64,000 nt of DNA from Dactylosporangium sp. AC04546 (lineage in GTDB: Bacteria > Actinomycetota > Actinomycetes > Mycobacteriales > Micromonosporaceae): positions 55,068 through 119,067 of the forward strand of contig NZ_JAHYSG010000025.1 of the NCBI RefSeq assembly GCF_022095675.1, given 5' to 3'. The notes beneath the pieces were generated by a model, which searched no databases, was not told the origin of the DNA, and saw only the letters and a program-made list of their open reading frames with translations. This document shows, one piece after another, positions 25,414-34,117 of the stretch (positions within the stretch are counted from its first letter, which is position 1; each line of letters begins with the position of its first letter). A program made the translations under genes and the position numbers.

Positions 25414-25971
25414 ATGAGAACGATCGGCATGCTCGCCGCCCTCGCAACGGCGGCCACGGTGGCGCTCGCCGGATGCGGTCAGCACGCGGCGCCGGACGTG
25501 GGCGGCGCCGGCGACATCCCCGACAACCAGGCCTTCGTCACGTACCAGCCGGCCAGCGCCAAATACTCGATCAAGGTGCCGGAAGGCTGGGCCCGCAGCG
25601 AGTCCGGCGCCACCGCCACCTTCACCGACAAGCTCAACACCATCACCGTCACGCTCGGGGCCACGGCCACCGCGCCGGATGTCGCCGCCGGGCAGGCGGA
25701 ACTCGCCTCGTTGCGCAACACCACGGCCGGCTTCACCCCCGGGCAGGTGTCCACGGAGCAACGCCCGGCCGGCCCGGTGCTGCTGATCCGGTACCGCGCC
25801 GACGCCGACCCCGATCCGGTCACCGGCAAGGTCGTCAACGACGACGTCGAACGCTACGAGTACTGGCACTCGCCGGCGGACCTGCTCACGGTGACCCTGG
25901 CCGGCCCGCACGGCGCCGACAACGTCGACCCGTGGCGCACCGTCACCGACTCGGTCCGGTGGCGGTCGTGA
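25414..25971 (+). CDS. Secreted lipoprotein, first gene of an ABC export operon
   Basis: A 185-residue lipoprotein; signal peptide with lipobox LAGC (Cys21). The mature part contains YSIKVPEGWARSE, a block seen in LpqN/photosystem-type lipoproteins of actinobacteria, followed by a beta-rich domain. No catalytic motif is visible. The stop overlaps the GTG of the first ATPase by 4 bp, so it is part of the exporter module, perhaps as an outside-facing partner. ATG 25414 rather than the in-frame ATG upstream is chosen because the promoter ends only 7 nt before it. Confidence 0.8.
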   Translation: MRTIGMLAALATAATVALAGCGQHAAPDVGGAGDIPDNQAFVTYQPASAKYSIKVPEGWARSESGATATFTDKLNTITVTLGATATAPDVAAGQAELASLRNTTAGFTPGQVSTEQRPAGPVLLIRYRADADPDPVTGKVVNDDVERYEYWHSPADLLTVTLAGPHGADNVDPWRTVTDSVRWRS

Positions 25972-26648
25972 CCGCCCCGGCGATCCGGGCCGAGCGGCTC
26001 TTCCGGTTCTTCCACAGCGGCGACGACGAGGTCCTCGCGCTGCGCGGCGTGTCGCTGCACCTGGCGGCGGGGGAGTGGCTCGCCCTCACCGGTCCGTCCG
26101 GCTCGGGCAAGTCGACGCTGCTGGCCTGCCTCGCCGGTCTCGACGAGCCCGACGGCGGCAACGTGTGGATCGCCGGCCGGCGCATCACCCGCCGCCCGGA
26201 GCCGGCGCGGGCCCGGATGCGGGCCCGGCACATCGGCGTGCTGTACCAGGCCGGCAACCTCCTGGAGCACCTGACCGTGGCGCAGAACATCCGCTTCGTG
26301 CGGCGGCTCGCCCGGCTCCACGGCGACGGCGACGACGTGGCCGCGCGGCTCGACGCGGTGGGACTGGGCGGGCGCGGTGGTGCCCTGCCCGGCGAGCTGT
26401 CCGGCGGGCAGGCCGCCCGGGCCGCTCTCGCCGTGGCGCTGGCGAACGACCCGGCGGTCCTCGTCGCCGACGAACCGACCGGCGAACTGGACGAGCTGAC
26501 CGAACGGGCGGTCCTCGGCCTGCTCGCGGCGCGCGCCGCCGCCGGTACCGCCGTGCTCGTCGCCAGCCACAGCCGGGCCGTCACCCGCGCCGCGGACCGG
26601 GTGCTGCACCTGCGCGACGGGCACCTGCTGGACACCGGGGAGCGCTGA
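25968..26648 (+). CDS. ABC transporter ATP-binding protein 1 (MacB/LolD-like)
   Basis: A 226-residue ATPase with Walker A GPSGSGKST (about residue 42), Q-loop, signature LSGGQAARAA, Walker B VLVADEPTGELD and the switch His in VASHSRAV. Starts GTG overlapping the lipoprotein gene. Such ATPases power FtsX-like permeases that act mechanically on envelope substrates rather than importing solutes. A second, different ATPase follows directly. Confidence 0.92.
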   Translation: MTAPAIRAERLFRFFHSGDDEVLALRGVSLHLAAGEWLALTGPSGSGKSTLLACLAGLDEPDGGNVWIAGRRITRRPEPARARMRARHIGVLYQAGNLLEHLTVAQNIRFVRRLARLHGDGDDVAARLDAVGLGGRGGALPGELSGGQAARAALAVALANDPAVLVADEPTGELDELTERAVLGLLAARAAAGTAVLVASHSRAVTRAADRVLHLRDGHLLDTGER

Positions 26649-27305
26649 GTGGACGTCTTCACCGGCGAGCACCTCGTGCGCGCCTTCGGTCCGGCGACCG
26701 CCGTGCGCGACGTCACCTGCGTCGTGCCCGCGGACGCCCGCATCGCCGTCACCGGAGTGTCGGGGTCGGGCAAGTCGACCCTGCTGCACCTCATCGCCGG
26801 CATCGACGAACCGACGAGCGGTAGCACCGCCTGGCCACGCCTCGACGGGCACCCGGGGCTGCATCCGGGCCGTATCGGCATCGTCCTGCAACGGCCGGCG
26901 CTCGTGCCCGCCCTGGACGTCGGCGAGAACGTGGCCCTGCCGCTGTTGCTGGCCAACCACCCGGCCGGCACCGCACGGCACGTCGCGGCCGAGGCCCTGG
27001 ACCTGCTCGGCCTGGCGGATCTGACCGCGCGCCTGCCGCACGAGTTGTCCGGCGGGCAGGCCCAGCGGGTCGCGGTCGCCCGTGCCATCGCCTCCGGGCC
27101 GGACCTGATCGTCGCCGACGAGCCGACCGCGGCCGTGGACTCGGCCGGCGCCGCGCACCTCGTCGACGTCCTGCTCGCCGCCGTGGACCGGATCGGTGCC
27201 GCACTCGTGCTGGCGACCCACGACACCGCCGTGGCCGAGCGGCTCGCCAGCCGCTGGCACATGACCGACGGCGCCCTCCGGACCGTACCGGAGCCGGCAT
27301 GCTGA
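26649..27305 (+). CDS. ABC transporter ATP-binding protein 2
   Basis: A 218-residue ATPase with GVSGSGKST, LSGGQAQRVA and LIVADEPTAAVD; the switch His is in ATHDTAVAE. It begins with GTG immediately after the stop of ATPase 1 and overlaps the permease start by 7 bp. Protein 1 and 2 are only moderately similar, which suggests a fixed heterodimer serving the single large permease. Confidence 0.92.
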   Translation: MDVFTGEHLVRAFGPATAVRDVTCVVPADARIAVTGVSGSGKSTLLHLIAGIDEPTSGSTAWPRLDGHPGLHPGRIGIVLQRPALVPALDVGENVALPLLLANHPAGTARHVAAEALDLLGLADLTARLPHELSGGQAQRVAVARAIASGPDLIVADEPTAAVDSAGAAHLVDVLLAAVDRIGAALVLATHDTAVAERLASRWHMTDGALRTVPEPAC

Positions 27306-29923
27306 CCTGGCTCGCCGGGGTGCTGCGCCGCCGCGCCACCCGGATCGCCGCCACCGCCGCCGGCATCGCCACCGCCGTCGCGCTGCTCGCCACGGTCGGG
27401 GCGTTTCTCGGCCAGGCGCAGGCGACGATGACCCGCCGCGCCACCGCACCCGTCGACGTGGATTGGCAGGTGTACCTCGACGCCGGCGCCGACCCGGCCG
27501 CCGCGCTGGCCGTCACCCGTGCCGAACCCGGCGTCGCCGCCGCCGTGCCGGTCCGCTACGCCGACGTGCCCGCGCTGGCCAGCCGCTCCGCCGGCACGGT
27601 CAGCACCACGGGCGCCGCCGTCGTGCTCGGCCTGCCGCCCGGCTACCGCACGATGTTCCCCCGGCAGATCCGCGACCTGGCCGGCACGGGTGACGGTGTG
27701 TTGCTGGCCCAGCAGACCGCCGCCAACCTCCGCGCGGTCCCCGGGACCGTCCTCACCGTCGAACGTCCCGGCCTCCCCGCGGCCCAGGTCACCGTCGCCG
27801 GGATCGTCGACCTGCCGCACGCCGACACACTGCTCGCGACCGGCCGGCCCGGCGCCACCGCACCGCCCGACAACGTCCTGCTCCTTCCCGACCGGACGTT
27901 CGCCGAGGTGCTGGACCCGCTGCAGGCCACCCGGCCGGACCTCGTCACCACCCAGCTGCATGTGCGCACGCAACGGCAGCTCCCGGCGGCCCCCGACCGT
28001 GCGTACACGGTGAGCACCGGCGCCGCCCGTCACCTCGACGCGCAACTGGCCGGGGCGGGCCACACCACCGACAACCTCGGCGCGGCGCTGGACGCCGCCC
28101 GGTCCGACGCGGCCTACGCCACCGCGCTGTTCCTGTTCCTCGCCACGCCCGGCGTCGCACTCGCCGGGCTGCTGACCGCCACCGTCGTCGCCGTCGCCGC
28201 CCCACGCCGTCGCCGTGAACAGGCGCTCCTGCGCACCCGCGGCGCCACCGCCCGGCAGGTGCTGGCGCTGACCGCTGCCGAGGCCACCGTCAGCGGCATC
28301 GCCGGTGCCGTGGCCGGCGCGGGCGTCGCTGCCGTGCTCGGCGCCACCGTGCTCGGCGGGGTCAGCGGGCCGGTATGGCTGGCGGCGGCCGGCGCCGCGG
28401 GCCTCGCCGTCGCCGCCGGGGCGGTGCTGCTGCCGGCCTGGCGATCGCTGCGCACCGGCAGCGTCGCGCAGGTCCGCGCCGGCAGCGACCTGCCCGGCAC
28501 CCGGACGCCGCTCGCCCTGCGGCTCGGCCTGGACGTCCTCGCGCTCGCCGCCGCCGGGCTGCTGCTGCGGGCCACCACCGAGCACGGCTACCAGCTGGTC
28601 GTCGCCCCCGAGGGCGCACCCCGCATCGCCGTGGACTACTGGGCGTTCGCCGGCCCGGCCCTGCTGTGGCTCGGTGCGGCCCTGCTCGTCTGGCGGATCG
28701 TCGCCGCCGGGCTGCGCCTCGGCCGGCCGGTCCTGACCGTCCTGCTGCGACCGCTGGCCGGGCCGCTGGCCGGCACGGTCGCCGCCACCCTCCAGCGCCG
28801 CCGCCAGCCGATCGCGACCGCGGCCACCCTCATCGCCTGCGCGACGGCCTTCGCCGTCTCCACGGCGGTGTTCACCGCCACCTACCGCCAGCAGGCGGAG
28901 GTCGACGCGAGACTCACCAACGGCGCCGACGTCACCGTCGCGATGCCGCCGGGCGCAACCGGCGGCGACGTCGCCGCGACCATCGCCGCGACACCCGGCG
29001 TCCGGCACGTGGAGACCATCGGGCACCGGTTCGCCTACGTCGGCGCCGACCTGCAGGACCTCTACGCCGTGCGGCCGGGCACGGTCACCGCCGGGGCGCA
29101 CCTCGCCGACGCGTGGTTCACCGGAGGTACCGCGGCCGGACTGATGCGCCAACTGCAACAGCAACCCGACGGTGTGCTGGTCTCGGCCGAGACGGTCGTC
29201 GACTTCCAGCTGCGGCCCGGCGACCGGCTCACCCTGCGCATCACCGACACCCGCACCGGCACACCCGTCACGGTCGCGTTCCGCTTCCTCGGCGTGGTCA
29301 ACGAGTTCCCGACGGCGCCGACCGACAGCTTCCTCGTCGCCAACGAGGACTACGTCGCCGGCCAGGCGGGCGCCGGGCCGGGCACGCACCTGGTCGACAC
29401 CGCCGGCGCCGACCCGGCCGCGGTCGCGGCGGCGCTGCGGCAACGCATCGGTGCCGGGCCGGCGATCACCGACATCACCGCGGCCCGGGCCACCGTCGGC
29501 TCCAGCCTCGCCGGCGTCGACCTGGCCGGCCTGACCCGCATCGAGCTCGGGTTCGCCATGGCGCTCGCGGTCGCCGCCGCCGGACTGGTCCTCGCCGTGG
29601 ACCTCGCCGAGCGGCGCCGTACCTTCACGATCCTCGGCGTGCTGCGAGCCAGGCCACGCCACCTCGCCGGGTTCGTCGCGGCCGAGGCGTGCGTGGTCAC
29701 CGCACCGGCGCTGCTGCTCGGTGCCGCGCTCGGCGCCGGCCTGGCGCAGCTGCTCGTCACGATCCTCAGCGGCGCGTTCGACCCGCCGCCCGACCGGCTG
29801 GCGCTGCCCTGGGGCTACCTGGTCGCGGTGGGGCTGGCGGTCGTCGCGGCCGCGGCGGGGACCGTGACGGCCCTGGTGTTCGCGACCCGCAGACCGGCGC
29901 TGTCCCTGCTTCGCGGCGAGTGA
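27299..29923 (+). CDS. FtsX-like ABC permease
   Basis: An 874-residue membrane protein with the duplicated layout of large FtsX/LolE permeases: an N-terminal TM (about 12-34), a big outside domain, a first three-helix FtsX block (about 270-385), TM segments around 410-480, a second outside domain, and a last FtsX block (about 755-870) with RRRTFTILGVLRARPRHLAGF. It likely moves or releases a lipid-linked or lipoprotein substrate from the membrane outer face. It is the last gene of the lipoprotein-ATPase-ATPase-permease operon; a strong hairpin follows. Confidence 0.9.
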   Translation: MLTWLAGVLRRRATRIAATAAGIATAVALLATVGAFLGQAQATMTRRATAPVDVDWQVYLDAGADPAAALAVTRAEPGVAAAVPVRYADVPALASRSAGTVSTTGAAVVLGLPPGYRTMFPRQIRDLAGTGDGVLLAQQTAANLRAVPGTVLTVERPGLPAAQVTVAGIVDLPHADTLLATGRPGATAPPDNVLLLPDRTFAEVLDPLQATRPDLVTTQLHVRTQRQLPAAPDRAYTVSTGAARHLDAQLAGAGHTTDNLGAALDAARSDAAYATALFLFLATPGVALAGLLTATVVAVAAPRRRREQALLRTRGATARQVLALTAAEATVSGIAGAVAGAGVAAVLGATVLGGVSGPVWLAAAGAAGLAVAAGAVLLPAWRSLRTGSVAQVRAGSDLPGTRTPLALRLGLDVLALAAAGLLLRATTEHGYQLVVAPEGAPRIAVDYWAFAGPALLWLGAALLVWRIVAAGLRLGRPVLTVLLRPLAGPLAGTVAATLQRRRQPIATAATLIACATAFAVSTAVFTATYRQQAEVDARLTNGADVTVAMPPGATGGDVAATIAATPGVRHVETIGHRFAYVGADLQDLYAVRPGTVTAGAHLADAWFTGGTAAGLMRQLQQQPDGVLVSAETVVDFQLRPGDRLTLRITDTRTGTPVTVAFRFLGVVNEFPTAPTDSFLVANEDYVAGQAGAGPGTHLVDTAGADPAAVAAALRQRIGAGPAITDITAARATVGSSLAGVDLAGLTRIELGFAMALAVAAAGLVLAVDLAERRRTFTILGVLRARPRHLAGFVAAEACVVTAPALLLGAALGAGLAQLLVTILSGAFDPPPDRLALPWGYLVAVGLAVVAAAAGTVTALVFATRRPALSLLRGE

Positions 29924-30034
29924 CGTACCGGCGGAGAACAGCACTACCGCCGGTGCGGCGAGGTGCATCACCACCATCTCACCTGCCGGCACTGCGCGCG
30001 GACGGTCGAGGTCCGCGGGCCGGGCGGCGGTGGC

Positions 30035-30069
30035 GCCGGGCCGGGCCTCCTCGTGAGGCCCGGCCCGGC
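30035..30069. terminator. Bidirectional terminator hairpin
   Basis: A 14-bp perfect stem (GCCGGGCCGGGCCT and complement, 7-nt loop) lies between the convergent FtsX permease and the surface protein. It can end both transcripts. The rest of the 29924-30077 gap shows no gene. Confidence 0.85.
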
Positions 30070-30077
30070 GTGACGGT

Positions 30078-30707
30078 CTACGGCTGGACGACGAAGGTGT
30101 AGGTCTTCTCGCCGGTGGTGACGGTGGTGCTGTCGGCGCGTTTCGCGGTGACCTCGAACGTGACGGCGTAGGTGCCGGCCTTGTCGAAGCCCCAGTTGTA
30201 GTGGGCGTGCGTGTTGCGGGGCACGTCGAGATAGTCGGGCGTGCCGTCGCCGCTGTCGAAGAGCTTGACCGGGCTGCCGAAGGCGTCGACGCCGTACACG
30301 CTGAACCCGCCGGGACCGGTCACGCCGGCGAGCTTGAACCTGACCTTGTTGCCGGACAGGGCGTTGGCGGCGATCCCGGTGGTGTTCCAGCCGGCCCAGA
30401 TCTGGCCGGCGACCGGGCTCTGGTCCAGCACCCAGGCGTAGCCGCCGGAGCCGAGGAACGACCAGGCGGTGCCGGCCGGCACCGGCACCCTGACCGACGA
30501 CGGCACCTGGATGGTGACGTCGGACGGCGGGCGTTCGACCGGGGTGGTGCCCGTGGAGTCGAGCACGGAGAGCGTGAGGTTGGTGCCGTCGTAGTCGACG
30601 TCGAGGATGTCGACGTGGCCGGTGGTGAGGGTGACGGCGGCGTACGCGGTGCCCGTCGTGCCGGCGACGAGGGCGGTGGCGAGCGTGGCGGCCAGGGCCG
30701 CCTGCAA
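30078..30707 (-). CDS. Secreted surface protein with choice-of-anchor M / TIGR03769-like repeat
   Basis: A 209-residue exported protein with signal peptide to about residue 23 (GTAYA). GHVDILDVDYDG near the mature N terminus and HAHYNWGFDKAGTYAVTFEV near the C terminus are the signature of the actinobacterial wall-repeat family linked to metal/ABC systems. No sortase motif or C-terminal anchor is visible, so it is likely a soluble or loosely bound wall protein. The only usable start is TTG at 30707; the codons upstream hold no ATG or GTG before a stop, which makes the start atypical. It lies 43 bp after the PAP2 gene and may be co-transcribed. Confidence 0.72.
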   Translation of the reverse strand: MQAALAATLATALVAGTTGTAYAAVTLTTGHVDILDVDYDGTNLTLSVLDSTGTTPVERPPSDVTIQVPSSVRVPVPAGTAWSFLGSGGYAWVLDQSPVAGQIWAGWNTTGIAANALSGNKVRFKLAGVTGPGGFSVYGVDAFGSPVKLFDSGDGTPDYLDVPRNTHAHYNWGFDKAGTYAVTFEVTAKRADSTTVTTGEKTYTFVVQP

Positions 30708-30750
30708 CGCGCGGCGACTGTCGGCCGGGTCCGGACCGGCCGGCGCCTGG

Positions 30751-31410
30751 TTACGGCCGCGGTGATGGCCGCCGGCTGGGCGTCACCCGGTCGGCGCGCC
30801 CCGACGCCCGCACCGTCGCCGCGGCGGCGGCGGTGACCGCGCAGGCCAGCAGCCAGCCGCCGAGGACGTCGGTGGGCCAGTGCGCGAGCAGCGCCACCCG
30901 GCTGATGCCGACGAGCACCGCCCACGTGACGGCGACGGTCGTGAGTGCGATGCGGGACCGGCGGCTCGACAGCATCGTCCAGCCGAGGACGATGACGATG
31001 CCGGCGGCGATGGCCGAGGACGCCGTGTGGCCGGACGGGTAGGCGAAGCCGCTCGTGGCGGTGAGCGGGCCGACCGGTCTGGGCCGGTGCAGCAGCAGCA
31101 TCACGGCGATCCGCACGGCGCTCGTGGTGGCGACGGTCAGCAGCAGGAAGACGACGCCGGTGCGGTGCTGGCGCAGGAGCAGCACGATCAGTGCCAGAGC
31201 GGCCAGCGACAGCAGGACGCTCGTGTCGCCGGTGTGGGTGATGGCCGACATGGTCGCCTGCCAGGACGGGTGGGCCGGCGTGAACCGGCCGGCGAACCCG
31301 CTGACGGCCGCGTCGAAGCGCACGATCGGTCCGAACCGGGCCGCGACGAGCGCGGTGAGCACGACGAAGAGCACGGCGGGCACCGCGGCCGCGGTCCGGC
31401 GGTCAGCCAC
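30751..31410 (-). CDS. PAP2-family lipid phosphatase
   Basis: A 219-residue membrane protein with six hydrophobic segments. The three PAP2 phosphatase motifs are present: LLLHRPRP, YPSGHTASS and SRVALLAHWPTDVLGG. It would dephosphorylate a lipid phosphate such as undecaprenyl diphosphate or phosphatidate on the outer face. Starts with GTG, overlapping the response-regulator stop by 8 bp, so it is made together with it. Part of the operon headed by 32887. Confidence 0.92.
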   Translation of the reverse strand: MADRRTAAAVPAVLFVVLTALVAARFGPIVRFDAAVSGFAGRFTPAHPSWQATMSAITHTGDTSVLLSLAALALIVLLLRQHRTGVVFLLLTVATTSAVRIAVMLLLHRPRPVGPLTATSGFAYPSGHTASSAIAAGIVIVLGWTMLSSRRSRIALTTVAVTWAVLVGISRVALLAHWPTDVLGGWLLACAVTAAAAATVRASGRADRVTPSRRPSPRP

Positions 31411-32089
31411 CGTCGGGTTCCAGCCGGTAGCCGACGCCGCGGACGGTCCTGATGGCCGAGCGGTCGTACGGGTGGTCGATCTTCTTGCGCAGGTAGCCGA
31501 CGTACACCTCGACGATGTTGGGGTCGCCGTCGAAGTTGGCGTCCCACACGTTCTCGATGACGGCGGTCTTGGTCATGACCGTGCCGGCGTTTCGCATGAG
31601 GAACTCCAGCAGCGCGAACTCGCGCGGGGTGACCGCGACCTCGTCGTCGCCGCGGGTCACCCGCCGCCGGGCCGGGTCGAGGCGCAGGTCGCCGGCGGCG
31701 AGCACGGCGGGGCGCTGCGGGGCGCCGCGGCGGATCAGCGCCCGCAGCCGGGCGACGAGCACCACGAACGAGAAAGGCTTCGTGAGGTAGTCGTCGGCGC
31801 CGAGGTCGAGCGCGTCGGCCTGGTCGTAGTCGCCGTCCTTCGCGGTGAGCATGAGGACGGGGGTCCACACCTCCTGCTGGCGCAGCCGCCGGCACACCTC
31901 GTAGCCGCTGAGGCCGGGCAGCATGATGTCGAGCACGACCGCGTCGTAGGCGCCGTGCGGGGTCTCGGTGGCGGCCCACAACCCGTCGACGCCGTTGAAC
32001 ATGAGGTCGGTCGTGAAGCCCTCGGCGGCGAGCCCGTCGCGGATCGTCTCGGCGAGACCGACCTCGTCCTCGACCAGCAGCAGTCGCAT
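31403..32089 (-). CDS. OmpR-family response regulator without adjacent kinase
   Basis: A 228-residue regulator. Receiver domain with acidic pocket VEDE, phospho-acceptor Asp54 in VVLDIMLPG and Lys in YLTKPFSF; C-terminal winged helix with VTPREFALLEFLMRN and VYVGYLRKKID. It is the second gene of the operon starting at 32887 and is followed by a PAP2 phosphatase. No kinase gene flanks it. Its operon promoter has the TTCAG-N6-TTCAG repeat (11-bp period), the binding format of OmpR-type dimers. I propose it binds this motif and pairs with the kinase at 21080-22495 (inference). Confidence 0.93.
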   Translation of the reverse strand: MRLLLVEDEVGLAETIRDGLAAEGFTTDLMFNGVDGLWAATETPHGAYDAVVLDIMLPGLSGYEVCRRLRQQEVWTPVLMLTAKDGDYDQADALDLGADDYLTKPFSFVVLVARLRALIRRGAPQRPAVLAAGDLRLDPARRRVTRGDDEVAVTPREFALLEFLMRNAGTVMTKTAVIENVWDANFDGDPNIVEVYVGYLRKKIDHPYDRSAIRTVRGVGYRLEPDGG

Positions 32090-32098
32090 TTCGTACTC

Positions 32099-32887
32099 CT
32101 ATCGGAACGCCCGCGCCGCCGCGGCGCGCGGTTCGGGGGTGGCGTCGACGCGGCTGCGGGTCAGGTATGCCACGAGCGCCACCGACGCGACGAGGAAGAC
32201 GACGCTCGGGCCGACGGTGCCGAGCCCGAGGCCGCCGTTTTCGTGCGGCTGCGACAGCCAGTCGCCGACCGACGCGCCGAGCGGGCGGGTCAGCACGTAG
32301 GCGGCCCAGAAGGCGAGCACGCCGCCGAGCAGCCGCAGCCAGTAGCCGAGGCCGATGTGCGCGATGGCGGCGGCGAAGATGGCGGCGGAGGCCAGGTAGC
32401 CGAGGCTGATGCGCTCGGCGAGCAGGTCACCGGCGGCGGTGCCGAGTGCGAAGGTGAACAGGATGGCGGCCCAGTAGTACAGCTCCCGCCTCGTGGTGAC
32501 GATCGTGTGGATCGACAGCGTGCGTTCGCTGCGGTACCACAGGATGAACGTGGCGGCGAGCGCGACGGCGAAGACCGCGGTGGTCGCCTCCAGCGGCACG
32601 CCGAAGTTGTCGACGAGGTTGTCGGTGACGAGGGTGCCGACGACGCTGACGAGGATCACGACGAGCCAGTAGCGCCACGGCACGTAGCGGCCGGCGCGCA
32701 GCTGCAGCGTGACGGCGGCGGCGGTCAGCGCGGCCATCACGACGGTCGTCCAGGTCAGGCCGAGCCCGAGGTTCATGTTGAGCAGGTCGGCGGCGGTCTC
32801 GCCGACAGTGGTGGCGAGGATCTTGATGATCCAGAAGTAGATGGTGACCTCGGGTACCTTGTTCGCCATCCGGCGCGCGAGCTTCAT
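32099..32887 (-). CDS. COG4705-type integral membrane protein
   Basis: A 262-residue membrane protein with about eight transmembrane segments. NKVPEVTIYFWIIKILATT at the N terminus and TVGETAADLL are the conserved blocks of this uncharacterised membrane-anchored family. ATG 32887 is supported because the -10 of the TTCAG promoter ends 7 nt before it, making the mRNA probably leaderless. It is the first gene of the operon with the response regulator and PAP2 phosphatase. Function unknown; association with two-component genes is recurrent in actinobacteria as far as I recall. Confidence 0.85.
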   Translation of the reverse strand: MKLARRMANKVPEVTIYFWIIKILATTVGETAADLLNMNLGLGLTWTTVVMAALTAAAVTLQLRAGRYVPWRYWLVVILVSVVGTLVTDNLVDNFGVPLEATTAVFAVALAATFILWYRSERTLSIHTIVTTRRELYYWAAILFTFALGTAAGDLLAERISLGYLASAAIFAAAIAHIGLGYWLRLLGGVLAFWAAYVLTRPLGASVGDWLSQPHENGGLGLGTVGPSVVFLVASVALVAYLTRSRVDATPEPRAAAARAFR

Positions 32888-32894
32888 GCCGGGC

Positions 32895-32927
32895 AGCGTC
32901 ACAGAGCGGACCTGAAAGGGGGCTGAA
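32895..32927 (-). promoter_or_regulatory. TTCAG-repeat promoter of the response-regulator operon (leaderless)
   Basis: Minus strand: TTCAG (32927-32923), six bases, TTCAG (32916-32912), 11 bases, GACGCT (32900-32895), 7 nt, ATG 32887. It overlaps the last codons of the upstream gene. This gives direct autoregulation if the regulator binds this motif. Confidence 0.72.
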
Positions 32928-34035
32928 TCCGTGGTCCCCCGGACGGGTGCCGGGCGGGCGCGACGAGGATGCCGGCGCAGGCCAGGACGTAGGCGAGGGT
33001 CAGCCATCCGTGGGCGGCGTCGGGCATCGGCACGAAGCGGGCGGTGAACAGCGCGATCCAGGCGGTCGCGGTCCACCACGGCATGGTCGCTCGCGAACCC
33101 AGCACGTCCCACAGGGCGGCCCCGACGACCACACCGGCCACGTAGTACTTGTTGGTGCCGGGGTCGAGCACGATCCGGGCCGCGACGGCGAGCAGCACGA
33201 CGGCCGGCCAGCGCCCGCGGCGCCAGGCGAGCAGGGCCAGGGCGACGCCGAGCGCCGCCTGCGCCGGCCGATCCCAGGGCGGTGTCCGGGCGTCGTGGAC
33301 GCCGAGGACGCGCAGCGCCGACAGCCGCGTGTTGGGGATGGTGAAGTGCAGCGCGTTGCTGGTCGCCGGGTCGGCGAGGAAGAACGGCAGCCAGCCCAGG
33401 GCGATGACGGCGGCGGTCACCGCGGCACCGAGCACGACCCCGCGGCCCCGGCCGAGCAGGAGCAGCAGGCACGCGAACGGCAGCGCCCACGGCTTCGCGT
33501 CGACGGCCAGGCCGAACAGTGCCCCGGCGAGGATCGCCCGGCCGCTCAGGGCGGCGCGCAGGCCGAGGACGGTGAACAGCAGCGCCAGCACGTCGTCGAG
33601 GTGGGCGACGCCGACGGCCAGGAACATCCAGGCGGGCATCATGCACAGCCCGGCGGCGGTGACGCGCCGGTCGATCGAGCGCCGGTCGAGGTCCGGCCGG
33701 ACGCGTGTCGCGATCTGCCGGATCTGCCACAGGATCGTGAGGCCGGCGGCCGCGCCCAGCACCTGCCAGATCGCCAGCGCGCCGGCGACGCCCCAGGGCA
33801 TCGCCAGCGCCGCGGCCAGGAGCGCGACCGGGCCGATCTGCAGGACCGGCGCGGCGGCGTACAGGTGCAGGCCGCCGCGCACCGGGTCGTCGAGGTCGGC
33901 GAGCGCCTGGGCGCCCTGGACGAAGAAGTGCCAAGAGGTTCCGCCGTTCCATGCCGCGCCGATGAACCACACGAGGGTCCAGCCGGCCAGCGCGACCGCC
34001 GCGGGGCGGGCGCGTACCACTGTCATGTCCACCAT
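32899..34035 (-). CDS. Polytopic membrane protein, GT87-like (polyprenol-phosphate-dependent transferase type)
   Basis: A 378-residue protein with about ten transmembrane helices. The first outer loop has GGLHLYAAAPVLQIGPVA, and DAKPWALPFACL matches a lipid-linked-sugar transferase-like region; conserved acidic and aromatic residues resemble the DUF2029/GT87 group. It may add a sugar from a polyprenyl-phosphate donor on the outside of the membrane, but this is weakly supported. ATG 34035 or 34026 are possible; the TTCAG promoter -10 ends 8 nt before 34035. Its 3' end overlaps the promoter of the next operon. Confidence 0.65.
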   Translation of the reverse strand: MVDMTVVRARPAAVALAGWTLVWFIGAAWNGGTSWHFFVQGAQALADLDDPVRGGLHLYAAAPVLQIGPVALLAAALAMPWGVAGALAIWQVLGAAAGLTILWQIRQIATRVRPDLDRRSIDRRVTAAGLCMMPAWMFLAVGVAHLDDVLALLFTVLGLRAALSGRAILAGALFGLAVDAKPWALPFACLLLLLGRGRGVVLGAAVTAAVIALGWLPFFLADPATSNALHFTIPNTRLSALRVLGVHDARTPPWDRPAQAALGVALALLAWRRGRWPAVVLLAVAARIVLDPGTNKYYVAGVVVGAALWDVLGSRATMPWWTATAWIALFTARFVPMPDAAHGWLTLAYVLACAGILVAPARHPSGGPRIQPPFRSAL

Positions 34036-34043
34036 GGCGGGGC

Positions 34044-34076
34044 ACGGTATGGCCGCGTGGCTGAACGCTGCCTGAA
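34044..34076 (-). promoter_or_regulatory. TTCAG-repeat promoter of the GT87-like gene
   Basis: Minus strand: TTCAG (34076-34072), six bases, TTCAG (34065-34061), 11 bases, TACCGT (34049-34044), then 8 nt to ATG 34035. It has the same geometry as the other six copies and again a near-leaderless start. Confidence 0.72.
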
Positions 34077-34117
34077 GGTCCCCCGGTGCCCCGATCTGAT
34101 GATCCTGCCGTGTCTAC

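Noticed and set aside
25943..29992. 1349-codon minus-strand frame opposite the ABC operon
   Set aside because: Shadow of the plus-strand ATPases and permease; low-complexity composition and no motifs.
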